From the NCBI GenBank assembly GCA_001683735.1, contig LUGG01000006.1:1946027-2010026 (forward strand): a stretch of DNA of 64,000 nucleotides. The letters run 5' to 3'. The notes beneath the pieces are model-generated. The model saw only the letters and a list, made by a program, of their open reading frames with translations. It was not told where the DNA came from and made no database searches. Below, piece after piece: positions 44,471 to 57,230 of the stretch (position 1 is the stretch's first letter; each line of letters begins with the position of its first letter). This DNA comes from Grifola frondosa. Its lineage: Eukaryota; Basidiomycota; Agaricomycetes; Polyporales; Grifolaceae. A program made the position numbers and the translations under genes.

Positions 44471-46491
44471 CTAGAGCTTACGTGAAAGGGCTTGGGTGAT
44501 AGCTTCAACAGCATCATTATAGGCAGCAAGCTGCTCCAAACTGGCTTTGGCCCCGGTTTCGATCTGTTTGCACCCAGTAAGACAAACCAACATGCAACAA
44601 AGCTACACTTGCCATCACTCCAGCTTGTGGCAGGGCTTTATCATGCCCACCCAATGTCAGAACTTCGGGTAGTAGGATGGTGTTCGTTAACTGGGCAATT
44701 TTTTGCGTTTCATCCCGGAATTCATTCCAAATGTTTATGCTGTTGGTATTCCAATGTGATGGTGGGCGAATTACTTGCTGGTTATCCGTTGATCTAGTAG
44801 TACCAGGAGGGGAGGGGTTGGCAACTGGAGAAGGCGGAACTAGTTCTGTATAAACATCACTATCGCTGGTGGCATCAGAATCATTCATTATTCCCCCTGT
44901 TTGCCAAATCCGAGGGATTGCAGTCTTTCGGCGTTTGGCAGGATAAATTCTTCCAGTTTTGGGATCGACAATGCCGACAGATAGAACTGAGCTCTCATCT
45001 GCTTCCAGATTGCCGACCTTTGAGGTACCTGATTTTCGACATTGTAGGTTAAACAGATAAAATAATATTCTGACTGACCCCTGACTGGAATGTCTTGGTT
45101 GATGGGAGTGGATTTCGATCGACTTCGACCCCCGGCCTTCCCGGGTTGCCCATCATGAGCTCCAGCTTCTTCGGTGTTCACGTAGTTTGAAAGCCGTTCA
45201 TCCTCTTGCTGATCCCAAGCTATCAACAGCAGCTTTTCAAGATCTACATTGCGAGACGGAAGTTTCTCTCCCCTTGCCAAGTGTGCCTCCTGTGCATGGA
45301 CTTGCTTCTCCAGCATCCATGATGGTTTCATGTTCTGTTTTCGACCATGAGACTACAGGAGGTCTTATTCTTCCTGCAGTTCATGCAAGTAATGCTACCA
45401 TCAAAAATATAGCATGTTTCCTTGCGGGTTGTGCACTTTTGGCAGGTAATTTCCTGTTAGCTATGTTTAGCAGTTGAGCATCCGGAAATAAGCACTGCTT
45501 CACCGAAAGTTTTAAAACCGGCCTGGGATGTCTCTGCCCGGGTTTGGCACGCTGACGCAGTTTGATCGGTATTGGGCGATCACTGACCAATGGAGTTGGA
45601 CTATCGCTATCTGATGGGAGGAACAATGGTTCATGTGGTTTCGGCTTCGTGCTAGTGGGTTTGAAACTAGCAGATTTATCCTCACTCATGCTGACAGTTC
45701 TCTCCTTCCTGGCAGTAGATTTCTTGCCTGCAATTTACAACTGTAAATGCAATTAGTAAGAATATACAACTTGCATCACTTACTAGCCAATGACTGTATA
45801 TACACATCCTGCATCATCTGCCTTCGCTGCGGCTGGAGTTGGATGACATGATCTGGCTCCTGCATGAAGGTGTCGGCTTCCATCTCCCCATCATTCACAT
45901 TTGCATTGCGCGGCTTTTTTGGTGAGTTGTTTTCCGTGTAGTGTTCATGAACACGTTTTTTAGCAGCAGGGCCGGGGTTCATGCTGGCAGTGTTTCCCAT
46001 CCCCGTGTTCAGCAGAGGTGCAGGGACCCAGTCTTCAGAATCTTCTCCCTTTTAGTGTTCGTTATTGAGAAAGAAAACCAACATACAGGCCTTCCACCAG
46101 GAATTGATGTCCTTCGTGAGCTGGGATATCCTTACTGATGGCTTTCACCCAGGGGTGGCAATTAATCCGGGGATCTTCGGCATGAACAGATTGTAAAGTC
46201 TTGACTCGCTTTTCTTTCCATGCATCCTGAGCCTCACATATTGCACTGAGAAGTACAGATGGAATTCGATATTGCTGTTTTTTGATGTTCATTGCACACA
46301 TAATGCGAAATAAGATGTCCTGGAGAAGGTATCAGAAAGACTTCGAGCAAAAGGGAGTCACCTACGAATTCCGTCCACCAGCGGATTTCGAACTCTTTAT
46401 ACACTGGGCTTGACAAATTCGGAGCCATCTTTAGGGCCTCACACAGGGATCCGGCATTGGTGTTGAAATTCTTGAGATCAATGTTAGACAT
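44471..46491 (-). CDS. Zn2Cys6-cluster protein A1, candidate DNA-binding regulator
   Basis: Start MSNIDLKNFNTNAGSLCEAL at 46491. The first intron falls after WWTEF, exactly where A2 has one. The next exon reads IPSVLLSAICEAQDAWKEKR and AEDPRINCHPWVKAI, matching A2. A cysteine array at about 45440-45350 has the spacing C-x2-C-x6-C-x8-C-x2-C-x6-C (TCQKCTTRKETC...TCMNCRKNKTSC), as in fungal Gal4-type binuclear zinc clusters. An intron with a CTAAC-like branch and AACAG end lies just before it. Downstream exons are Lys/Ser-rich, with a C-terminal helical part (ASLEQLAAYNDAVEAITQAL). It is divergent from B1, sharing a promoter region of about 180 bp. Exon joins after the zinc cluster are uncertain. 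Confidence 0.6.
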
Positions 46492-46669
46492 GATTGATAA
46501 TATAAAGCAGCAGAGCAGTTTTAGATTTGAGTGATGAAGTGGTGAGGAAAGAGGGTGAATAAAAAGTCACAACTGAGGAACAGGTTATGAAGGATTTCGA
46601 CACACATCACGTGATCGTGGGATGCTGACTCATCAACAATACGTCGGAGTTTTAAGTTGTGAGATAAAC

Positions 46670-47982
46670 ATGAGCCAGTTTCAAACCCTTTCTGAGACCT
46701 CTCTTCCAGCACCTTCAACCAAGCGGTATGTCAACATGTCACGTGCCATCTTTATGATTAAATTTATTTCATTTTTAGGCCGTCACACCTTCATAAACAT
46801 TCCCTCGGCTTTCAGAATGTGTAAGCATTCTGATTTTCACTGGTGCCATTTTTGATGTTGTCCAACCATCACAGCTACGCATAAAAGTATTTATATATTG
46901 ACATTATATTTCAGTGATTTTCTAAACAATGTGGCTTTAGATTCTGTTCATCGTCAAAACCGTGTCATGTTTACGGAACTCAACCGTGGTTCATCTCAGT
47001 CAATTTTCGGCATGAAAACCAGTCTGCCTTCTATGCAGCAAGCCGACAGGGACTCGAGTTTACCAGAGGTGGAGCGGGAGGTTGGAAATCGGTCTCCTAG
47101 TTCAGACCCGGTGGATGATACAATGGGTAATATAGTCTGTCTCAGAAACTTTAAATATAGCTAATTGTCCATTATGTAGACTATGACTTAGGTTCGCCTC
47201 TGCCAGAGGATGTTGATTATGACCTCGGTTCCCCTCCCGAATCCCGATTTATCACGCCAAATTTTGACATAACCTACGACCTCGGTTCTCCACCTCCATC
47301 AGAACCGGATGATGATTACTATGATCTCGGTTCTCCACCTCTTCCACAGCCAGATGACAACTCTGTTTCATTGAGCAAGCCAAATCCTCCACTGAACCCG
47401 GATGCGCTCGACCCCGTCCCAGATGCTGAACATGATTTCGAATGTCCACCGCACTGTGCAGCTCTCAACGCATTTCTTCCTCCACGCCGGATGGTCTATC
47501 CCAATAATCGCGAATACCGAGTCCCTGTTCTGCCAGTCATGCCAGAGTTTCACAAAAAACCGAAGCCGGGTTTCATCTACAAAGAGCAGGTCTGTCATAC
47601 AGCAACAGTCTCACGCGACAACCGGAGATACCTCCTTTTCGAATATCCTCCACATGAGGCTTTCCGGGATACTGCCGAAGAATATTTGCCGGATCGAATC
47701 CGTGTGCGACAACGCATGCTGATTAAATCCCGACGGGATCTCCTGCTCCTCCCGGGAATGACGACAGAGATGACCAAGCTGAAGAGCAGGGCGGTAAATA
47801 TATCGGAGTCTGCCTCCATGGATGAGGTAACATATCAAGCCAGTATGAGTGAAGGGTTTCGGACAGAGCTCCCCTCAGAGGAGAAGATAACTGAGATTCT
47901 GCAGGAGGCCAGTAGGTGGCGGGCTGAGCACGGGATTAAATCACTTAGATTTGGTCTTGAAAATGAAATTGGGGGTGCATGA
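46670..47982 (+). CDS. YDLGSP-repeat protein B1
   Basis: Start MSQFQTLSETSLPAPSTK at 46670. Introns begin at 46727 (GTATGTC), about 46820 (GTAAGC) and 47125 (GTAATA). The last joins ...DDTM to DYDLGSPLP, and B2 has an intron at the same place. Four YDLGSP motifs follow at about 47183-47345, each 12-19 residues apart in Pro/Asp-rich linkers. The C-terminal part is conserved with B2: EEYLPDRIRVRQRMLIKSRR, then SASMDEVTYQASMSEGF. No domain is recognised. Evenly spaced short motifs in a disordered region suggest a multivalent binding scaffold, which is inference. It is divergent from A1. Confidence 0.65.
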
Positions 47983-48133
47983 TGGCCATGTTTATGGGTT
48001 TCAATTTTTCATTGTATCCTTATATAACAGAAAGTTTGAAGACCGTTGCAATGCCAAAAATACACGGTGTTCGGTATTTGAATCAGACAAGTGACATACA
48101 CTGGCTTTAGCATGAAAATATAGACCATTTCTG

Positions 48134-48841
48134 CTATTTGATTTTTTCATAAAGATCCTTCATCACCACCAACATAGTCTCATGACCGGTGGCCTCCTCT
48201 GCTTCTGACTGCTGCAAGGACATCAGCTGCTCTTCCAGAGCCGTCAGCTGGGTGATAAAACCATCCCATTCCTGGCGCTCCATCATGACCGGCTCTCGCT
48301 AAATGACTTTCAGTTATGAAGGTACTGAATGTCGTCGGCTTTGATCCACTCACATACAGTGCTCCCGGGTTTATCCACCACGCTGGAACCCCATCAGTGG
48401 AATTCTCATCCCATGTCCACCACTGGTTGAGCACAGCAATTTTTCGCAGTCCTTCCGGCAAATCTGATGGAGGACCTTTCGGTCGTGGCATCAGCTTGAC
48501 ATCCACGTATGGTCCTGTCGGATCCCAGCATAATGCAGTTGTTGTCATGATGAGGACCATTGGGGGCATGTACATGTCATGAAACCCGGCAAGTTTCATT
48601 TTCCCAAAGGAATTCCGACAATGATACTGACATGGAGCGTCACAAAGGCCGAAATGCGGTTGGTTATGGCACTCACTAATTCACGTTGAAGGCCTTGGGT
48701 CCAGCGGAATTGAGTTATCTCTTTTGGCTCCTTTGGGTAGGCAAGCATCGCCATAGTGATTCTCCATTCCCGAATATCGATTTCCGCAGCAGCACAGCGA
48801 TAGTAAGTGATACGGGCCTCACGGCTGGGAAGTTCAGACAT
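48134..48841 (-). CDS. Accessory protein E, function unknown
   Basis: Start MSELPSREARITYYRCAAAE at 48841. Two phase-0 introns make one frame. GTGAGTGCC...GTCAG removes about 48675-48629 and joins LQREL to YHCRNSFGKMKLAGFHDMYM. GTGAGTGG...TTTAG near 48354-48303 joins NPGALY to REPVMMERQEWDGFITQL. The product is about 210 residues with a Trp-rich middle (NQWWTWDENSTDGVPAWW) and a C-terminal coiled coil (LTALEEQLMSLQQSEAEEAT). It lies downstream of the KDZ gene on the same strand. The splice model is mine; no family is recognised. Confidence 0.6.
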
Positions 48842-49070
48842 GATGCAATGGAGCTGCATATGCAGATAAGTGACCATATATAAGCAGATTGAATTTAAAG
48901 TTCAAACTCCTATTACAGTCCACAATAGACATGTCAGCTCCATTGTCACAGTTTCACATCACCGGCACTCAGGCCTTCTGACCATTATGGGAGTTTATAG
49001 TTTATTTTCAGATTAAATGCCAGAAACAGAAATACACCATTTATAACAGGAAATATGAACCACGTCATTG

Positions 49071-52000
49071 TCACAAAACAGAAAGATCTTTGTTCAAAAC
49101 ATCACCAAAGTCTGCCACTGCAGAATCTGCAAAAGATTTCCACATTGCAGACTGTTTTCTGGCATAAGACTGGTGACCATTGCTATCGGATTGTTCTGCT
49201 CGGGTTTTCCAGATCTGTGCTTGGTGACGAAAGAATCTGATGGTCCACTCCATTTCTGAGGTGACGATAATGTATTCCTCCTTCCAGCGATCATATCTTG
49301 CCTTGGCCCTGAGCCAGTTAACTCGATGAACTGCAGACAATAGTAAAAACCAGGATTCAGTAGTATGTGAGATTGACTTACATTCCCGCATCCAGTCACT
49401 TCCGTTGCTGTCTCCTTCCAAATCCATTGTCCAAAACCATGCCAGTGGTTTGTTCCTCAAACCACGGGTATGAGCTTCCACCAAAGCCGTTTCTACTTTG
49501 AAGTCCTCGGGTTTGAGAGTCTGGTATCGATCAATTATCGTCTTTCGATCTTCTCGCCTTTCATCTGCATGGGCTGGATAAAAGGATAGGAGAGCCTGAC
49601 GCGCCAGGCTGTAAACTCGAGATTGCTGAGCCACCTCAGTTTGGACGAGATGCACATCATCCCATGATCGGAGTTTCTCTCGCTGGCTATTTGCTTCTCG
49701 CACCCGAGTTCGAAATAAGAATGCTTTATACCCGAGAGCCAGCCGGATTCGATGGAGAGCATCATCCATTTGGCCTTTCCGAAGTGCTATTTCTTCCTTG
49801 GCGACAGTTTGGAGTTGAAGTCTTTTACACTCCTCCCAACCTATGGTGGATGGCATATTGAGAACAAATTTCTCGGCGGGTACCTCATCCTGGATATTAT
49901 CCATATCATCAGGTTCCGTATCACCCTCACCAGTGTCCTCCCATTCGGCATTCACCTCCATGCCGTCGTCCTCGGTATTCAACATAAATTGAATAGCTTG
50001 TTTTTGGAAATTGTTAATGCGGGTTTGAAGACGTTGCTGACGATCCAAAACCAGCAACCTCTCACTGACTGTTGGACTTCGGCCCGCTTTTCGTATCTCT
50101 GTGGCTAACAAGGACCTTAATGCACTTTCAGTTTAAAACAAATTTCACATATTTTTCACTCACTGTGACTCCTGTATTCGAATTCCAGATGCTAACCAGG
50201 AAACCGCGCCCCTTGTGAGTCCCTCACTCTGCTCAGCTTTGGCAAGTTCTAATTGAATCTGATTCCGAGTGGGAGCTGTTGTAAGCAAAATCAGATGATT
50301 CTGGCCCATTTCTTACATCCAAAACTCATCTCACTGACCTTCACGCTTTTTCACTTCAAAGATGTCCATTACTTCCACATTTTTGTCTCTCTCTGACATA
50401 GCGCAGAGATACTGTTCCATCCAAATGTTGAGATCATCTGGATCGGCATTGAGATTGGCCTGTTCTAATGCTTCCCCATGAAGCTTTTGGCCCGCTTCGG
50501 CCTTCCGATACTTTCGGATTAGGGACGGAACTGAGTTTCGAACAGTGAGTGAATGCCGAGAATATTCATGGTCTGTCAACTTACTGGATCTGGTCAACTT
50601 CTTCCAATTTGAATCATTCATGTGATCATCAATGACTTCTTTCCGATGTGCTGTTGACATTCCACGTGTGCTTCCAGAAATGTGATTGAGCGGAGCCCAG
50701 AGGGTTTCGATAATTTCTCCATCAATTTGACCGGCGCCCTCAATGAAATTCGGGGAATATCTTGCAAAAAATTTGTCTTGATGACCATGAACGTGGAAAA
50801 GCCCAATACCGTGCAATAGCTTCAAACCGGGTGGCATCTTGAGGTATGGATTCCCTGCAAACCGGGCTTTCAGGTGCTTGCTGTACTGGCACATGATGTC
50901 ATAAAGTAGCAGGACCAGGGTGATTCCGCACAGTGTAGCAAAAGCTCCATTCAAGGTGTAATCCATGTTCTTTTGTCTATTGTTCATCAGCATCGAATAC
51001 CGGGTCCCAGTGATGTGCTTACCTCTCTCCCTTTTGAAAGTCAACAACAGAATGAGGTACAAAGCATCCATGACGAGCACATGCAGCAGCCCCAATGCCA
51101 GTGGCTTCTAAGTTGTGACGATTGGCATTTGCCTGGTTTACTGCTGCATGGTCATTGCAGGTTGATCGCTGTGCAACTTAAGGTCAGAATAATTGCATTT
51201 CTGCAATGGATGATCTGGCACTTGCCTCCTTTGTTTCCTTTGCAACTTTCAAATGCTGTTTATATTCTCGATCCTTCACCATGAACCCTTCTCCATCACG
51301 AAGCACAACATCATCATTCGGCTTTCGCATCTTCATATGCTCAGCAGAGAAGTTGCCATCCATCACAAAGCTCCGCAGGTATTTCCATCTGTAAACTCAT
51401 TAATACCATCTTCAGACCGGGATTCAGACTAACCTATGAGGATCAAGTTCCCAATCAGGTGGCAGATTAACTCCAGGTTGGGGACAGGTCGGACAGAAGA
51501 TAGCATGACTCCCAGGTCCTTTCACAGAATCTGGATTGTGTGCTAACCCACTCCATCTTGCGGTTTTCAGCTCTCTCCATTGCCTACTTGTTCGCAGAAG
51601 TTCCCGGTACCGATCCTTCTTTCTTTGATCAGCAACTTGAATATTGAGTCCCGTCGATACTGGGAAAACATACCGGCACTGTGTGTGGAAAGCCAGGAGA
51701 TGTAATCCTTCGGAGTTTGTTATAGTAGTTCAGAGCTGCGGTTTTGCATTCCTTATTGTCAAGCAAGAAGTCGTCCAGTAGACGAAATGTGAATGCAGTT
51801 TGCGGATATTGATGGCTGGCAGGATAGAGACCCATGTCCAAAAGTTGCATGTCTGGTTCCACGGCATTGGGACATCCACACCAGTGAACATCCAAATGAT
51901 GAATCCCGCTGGTATCAACAATTACCATGGTCCGCGAAGACTTTCCAACAGCTGGTGTGATGCTGGGCATCTCTTCTTCCATCCGGTTTTCATCCTCTCC

Positions 52001-52626
52001 CTCTTCGTCTTCCCTATCAGCTTCCCATCCCATTTTTTCGATAGGACATCTCCCTCCCTGGTGTCCAAGATGCAACTCTATTCCAACATTTCGCAGCCAT
52101 CCAGGCCGAAAATAATCACCTGTCCAGGATTCCACTCGATGAAATGGTAGCCGTAGATGTGTTTGCCGAGTACATTCAATGCATGTCACTGGAGAGCCTA
52201 GGCATTCCAGACATCGCCAGCTGCCCTCACGAATGTTACATTCCGAACATCGAAGGCCGGTTGCTGGATAATCATTTTCGGTGATTCTATTCAAAAATGC
52301 CTGCTTTCGACACAACCAGTCTCGCATGAAGTCATTTTGATTCTGGTTATCATATTTTTCACTTGAGCTTGTCAACACCATACATAATTTGCCACACCAA
52401 CCTTCGTTTTTCGATGAGAAGGCTCAGCATCTGGCAGGGTTTCTTGGAAATTTGGAAGGTTTGCATTCGCGGCGTCCGGATTGATAAATATGCAGTGTCC
52501 GCGGTTTTCTATGGGATTGGTGACCCTCTTTACCTTGGCTCGGTTGCCATGAATATCAGACTCGGCATGCCTGATTCTGTTATGGGACAGAACCTGACGT
52601 CTTGGGATGGTTTTTCTTCTAGTCAT
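49071..52626 (-). CDS. KDZ transposase with CxC2-like cysteine cluster
   Basis: A multi-exon minus-strand gene starts near 52626 (MTRRKTIPRRQVLSH). The N-terminal cysteine cluster (LRCSECNIREGSWRCLECLG, then TCIECTRQTH, about 52250-52165) and IHHLDVHWCGCPN are typical of KDZ-linked CxC2 regions. The KDZ catalytic region follows: VMDGNFSAEHMKMRKPNDD (about 51365-51305), VLLLYDIMCQYSKHL (50925-50880), LFHVHGHQDKFFARY (50810-50760) and QIDGEIIETLWAPLNHISGS (about 50732-50675), with the expected D, D, E residues. A long helical C terminus (50111-49071) completes it. Introns of about 45-60 nt separate the exons. I see no clear stop inside the catalytic part. The enzyme should cut and move the element. 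Confidence 0.85.
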
Positions 52627-52695
52627 GGGCTCATAGTCCCTGCCCCAAAGCTGTTTATATGTATGGCCCAAAAATCATTTTTCAAAATACACATG

Positions 52696-53945
52696 TTAAA
52701 CCTGCTTGCAGTAATACTTTCTGCTCATCCAATGAGGAAATTCAACTTCGGCATGTCGTAAAATATCAGCTGACATGAAAAATGCCATACAGATCCGCTC
52801 CCCATGGGTCGCCTCCACCCCATGCAGAAGCACTTTTCCACATAGCCCAACAATTGTCCCTGGATCATATGCGACTTTCACTCCGATCCCTGGCAGATCC
52901 AGATATGTCTCCTGATAGACACCTATGGTGAGTAGCAAATCCAACCATGGTGCTCTACCTGCATGGTCGCGGTGGTTTGGAGTGTTCCGATTGGCAATGA
53001 TTTGAATAGCACTGAAAGCCGATGTCCATGAGGAGATATGAGGTTGCAAGCTAGAATCTTCCCCCAACTTTCGAAGGGCAGCAACACCGGCTGTGTATAG
53101 TTCCGGTTGCATCACCCGCAATATGCCGCTGATTAATGCATTTGATTCTCCCATGGAATGCAGCCAATCCTGGCATTCAACGTGTTTTCGGATAGAAGCT
53201 GATATTTCCGGCTGGAATGATGCAGTCTGCAACATTTGAAATTCATCAATGTGTCAATTCTTGACAGCTCAAACATACCTGATGTCCTTGCTGAAACCAT
53301 GCAGCTGACAATGTCACAATTCCCGGCATGAACCAGGAGCACCGGGTGGCGCACTTGAATAACTCTGGATTTGATCTCCATGCTTTTGGTGTTTTGTATA
53401 TTTTTCCAATACCGGCTCGATTTTTCTCAGGGATTCTGCGATTTTCCTCTGCAAACAGGTTGGCACTGAAAATGAATGCCAGTTGTGCCAAAGCCCACCT
53501 GGCGGGTTTCGATCAGGATTTCTGGTAAAATCCAACACATGATCCGATCATGCTTATCCACCAAAACGCGGGGATGTCAATGACGGTTTTCAGTGGGAAA
53601 GGTGGAAATCTTCGACGGAGATCTTCTTCCATTTTGTGGTTTTTCCCGTCGGCTTTAACCCCAGGTGGTCATTATAAAGATCCAAGTCCCAATCGACTTT
53701 GACTTCAACAAATGATGATTGAATCAACTTTAAAAGATAAGATGTTCCAAGACAAGCTTACTTGGATTATTAAATGCCTGAACAAGAATTTTAACACTCT
53801 TCATGCACTCATATACCATGTCTGTTGATAAGACAATTGATGGTCTGGGCTTCACATCAGATGCAGTGATTTGCATTGTAAATAGTTGTAGCATGTACAG
53901 TGACAGAGCATCAGTGTAGTTCAGGTTCCAGATGGTTTCAAACAT
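52696..53945 (-). CDS. TET/JBP DNA dioxygenase (copy 2) inside the KDZ element
   Basis: The catalytic core reads AIQIIANRNTPNHRDHAGRA with the H-x-D metal pair at 52966-52974, then PGTIVGLCGKVLLHGVEATH with the distal His, and ERICMAFFM with the Arg that binds 2-oxoglutarate. All ligands of the family are therefore present. Upstream are NYTDALSLYMLQLFTM (near 53920), an intron after AFNNP, and VDWDLDLYNDHLGLKPTGKT (about 53696-53640). Between about 53640 and 53400 the conserved text moves between frames (for example PRVLVDKHDRIMCWILPEIL). That means either unrecognised introns or frameshifts, so full activity is not assured. It ends just upstream of the KDZ start on the same strand. Mushroom TET homologues oxidise 5-methylcytosine. 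Confidence 0.8.
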
Positions 53946-54186
53946 GATGTGCTGGCAGGAAGGATGAAATTTGTCCTAATCAAACAGTCATCTAAATAGG
54001 TGTTAAATTACATTTACTGTAGAAAAACATCTTCACATTGCGGAAATGGTTGAATCCGACTCCGGGATTATTGTCAGCAAATCAAATGATTGTCAGCTGT
54101 CAGATGTCACATGCAACTAAATTCTCGAAGCGAAGACATGCTCTGATTTCTTCCTCCTTCTTTTTCACCCCCATCTGCACTCTGAC

Positions 54187-57086
54187 ATGTCTTCCAGAAC
54201 TGTGATCATCTTGACCGCTACAGAACTTGAAGCTTTGGAAGGTTCTGCTGAGACACATCTTCTGGGTTTAAAGTCTGAACGAAAGCGAATTCGAAAGAGA
54301 CTTGCAAAAGATTTTTGTGAAGGAAGAAAAGAGGCTGAGAAGGGATTTCACGGAAAGATGCTGCAGGTAAGCATGACGGAATCAAATGACAAAGACGTAT
54401 TATTAACGGCATTATCAAAGATGATACATAGGTGGTTTGCCAAAAGGGAAAGGGGCAAAGCCGGGAGCAGTGGCAAGTCGAGTGACAAGTATTACCTTAC
54501 TCGCAAATGGACCGGCTACCGGGTTTGGAGGGCAGAACACTCTCAAGACATCATTGATCGAGCAGCGGAAATCAGTCAAGCCCGACCGGGATCAGCAGAT
54601 TTTATCAAAGCATACCAGCCAGCTGGTAGCTATCTGTACAGTCAGGTTGAGTTGGGGACACGAAGAAAATATGATGAAAAAGCCGATGAATGGAATGAGA
54701 GAGGCCCACCTGTGAAGGTGCAGAGGATGTGAGTTTCCTTAGATCTTGGCCTTCGCGATGTTCACGTTTTTGAATAGCGTCGCGGATGAACAATTATCCG
54801 AGATGTGTGCCAATTTTGCTAGAATGGTCAAGCTACAAACGAATGCCAACATCTTCATGCTTACTGGACATGAAGATGCTAATGGTGAAATGGTAGTGAT
54901 CAGGCAAGTCCAATATGAGCATTCTTCAGACTTTTGTTTGACCCGAATGCCGGCAGGCATGATTTCAACCACAAGTTCAGTGAAACCCGGTGCAAGTTTA
55001 CTCAGATGTATCCGGAGTGGCAACAGAAACATATGCTCTTTGGGGACAGTTCACTCATATGTGTTTCCGTAAGCTGAGGATTTTTACAATGGCTTCCAGC
55101 TTACATTGTTCGTAGACCCAGAACAAGCAGCAAAAGTAGCTGAAGATAATCCTGCGATGACCGCGGCAAGTGTAAAACCGAAGGTGGTTCCGTATCCATT
55201 TGGGCTTGACGATGCCGGTATTCCAATTGTGCCACAAGTGTTAGACGTCCCTTTGCTGGAAATGCAGAATTTCATCCGAACATTCATGGGCATTCACTGG
55301 GGTATGCTTAAAAGCCGAAACATGGCGTCTTTGCTAAATAATTCTTAACCAGGTTTGGCTTGTGGAAAAGAAAAAAAACATGGGATTCCTTGGGCCAGGC
55401 TGAACAAGGAAGGATTTGATCGATATATCGAACCTGGTTCTCTTCCGGAAGGCATGACATTTACTGATCCATCAAAGATTACCAGGGACTCTGCAGAACT
55501 GTTAGTCCGGTATTGGCAAGGACGTCAGATGAATCCCGACATCATCAATGTCTTTCGGTTCTCACATGGAATTGCAGCATCGATTCGAATCAATGCCGTA
55601 TACTCCCCAGAAACCGGACTCCGCTGGCACTCCAAAAAGGCTGACCATAACTCAAATGCAAGGGAAAGGGGAAGGCCAAAGCCGTTGCAGGCATCATGGA
55701 TGAGTCGAACAGCAATGAGGCATTCAGTGGGGATGAGTTTAGATAATGACAGTTCTGAAGATATGGATGGGGACATGGACGAACAGGAAGTTCCTACCCA
55801 ATCCCGTAAGCCAGTCCAAGCAATTCTTCCAATGCCGGTGGCCAGAGTAAATACGAAGGTGGCAAAGGACGAGTCACCAGCTTGGGCAGGCCAGAGTGGT
55901 CATCTCCGTCGCGTGTTCCTCATGGCTTTGTCTGATGAGGCCTATATCAGACATTCATTCGAGTCATCACGCGAATGCCGGTATGTATAATCTTGCTTAA
56001 ATGTTTTTAATTAATAACATTGAGCATGCAGGGTGACCTGGAAACAGCAATGCCGGATGGAGCTACAACTCTAGCGTGGGATTGGACTTTCACATATTCG
56101 GTTCTTCCGCCATCATTCCATCTGGACGTTGAAACAATGCTCAAATTTCTCGCTGACTGGAGGTTCTGGTGGAAACATGGGAGTCCGACATTTCGAGTTT
56201 CAAGCCCGAAAATGCAATCCTCGCGGCATTGAGCATTGGGCTTGTGCTGCGAGATCTCAAAATTGCGCAGTTTGTGGTTGCCGATCCAGATGACACTTCG
56301 ACCGATATTCCATCTCATCTCTATTCCACAGTGCATACCTTCCAGGATGTGCAGAATTTGCTGGAGATGTGTGGCCGGATGACAAGATCTTGGATTACGT
56401 GGGAGGAGTATATTGAGGCCCAAAACCCCACAGAAACTTTTATAGATCAAGGTGTTTCCATTGTGAAGAGGAATTCAGCAATTGCTGTCAGAACCGCCAT
56501 TGCCGGGCCATCCGGTTTCAATGGCAAACATTCTCCCAAACCTGCACAAATCGTATCAGCTATTAAGCCACGACGGCTCACCGCTGGGAAACCTGTTGGA
56601 CGGATACAGCAATTTTACATTGATATTCTTGCTGAGACAGAAACAGTGCATCCACAGCAAGCTCCATTGCTACTGGATGATGATCATATGTCCATGGCAG
56701 ATGTTGATGTTGAGGATCAGAGCCGGTTCAATATCGATCCCAATTCCATCCCCAAAGTCAAAGCGAATATGGCATTTCTGCCTTCTATCTCCCACCATGA
56801 GCCATCACCATCAGACATTGGTGAGCCATCACCGGCTCGCAGGATGGTAACTCGGGGAACGAAGCGGAAATTGGATGAGGAACATGATGCGAGACAGAAC
56901 CCAATGCTGGACCACGGTCTTCGACGCCAAACCCGCGCTGCGACAAAGGCTGAATGCCCCATTCCCTCCGTGAACAACACCAGAAAACCACCAAAGAAGG
57001 CAATTGGTCGAAAGCCTGTCCAAAGCCTGCACCTCGACGCGCAGGCAAGAGGTGAGAGATCTGACTATTTTGATGCGATTTTCTGA
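54187..57086 (+). CDS. Accessory protein D, multi-exon, function unknown
   Basis: Start MSSRTVIILTATELEALEGS at 54187, divergent from the TET gene with about 240 bp between. Exon blocks: KSERKRIRKRLAKDFCEGRK; RKWTGYRVWRAEHSQDIIDR and GSADFIKAYQPAGSYLYSQV, ending GPPVKVQRM (54730); FTFLNSVADEQLSEMCANFA (54765-54825); HDFNHKFSETRCKFTQMYPE after a possible GC-AG intron (about 54903-54957); VDPEQAAKVAEDNPAM (55110); ACGKEKKHGIPWARLNKEGF (55358-55418); then a long C-terminal region with MLDHGLRRQTRAATK and basic patches ending at 57086. The RKWTGYRVWRAEH block is reminiscent of HMG-box-like proteins near mushroom TET genes, but this is a weak impression. Exon joins near 54732 and 55070 are uncertain. 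Confidence 0.5.
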
Positions 57087-57230
57087 CATAGGCATAGATG
57101 ATATGTGAATCATTTATATGAACTTTTGATACATGACAGTAATGATATAGATATGCGGCACTGATCTGGAGTTCGACATTCCGGTTTTGAGTGGATTCAC
57201 TGACATGTGCAACTAAACTAGTTCATATAC

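Noticed and set aside
54733..54746. A 14-nt intron (GTGAGTTTCCTTAG) in gene D
   Set aside because: Too short to be spliced. The frame change here is more likely a wrong exon model or a frameshift.
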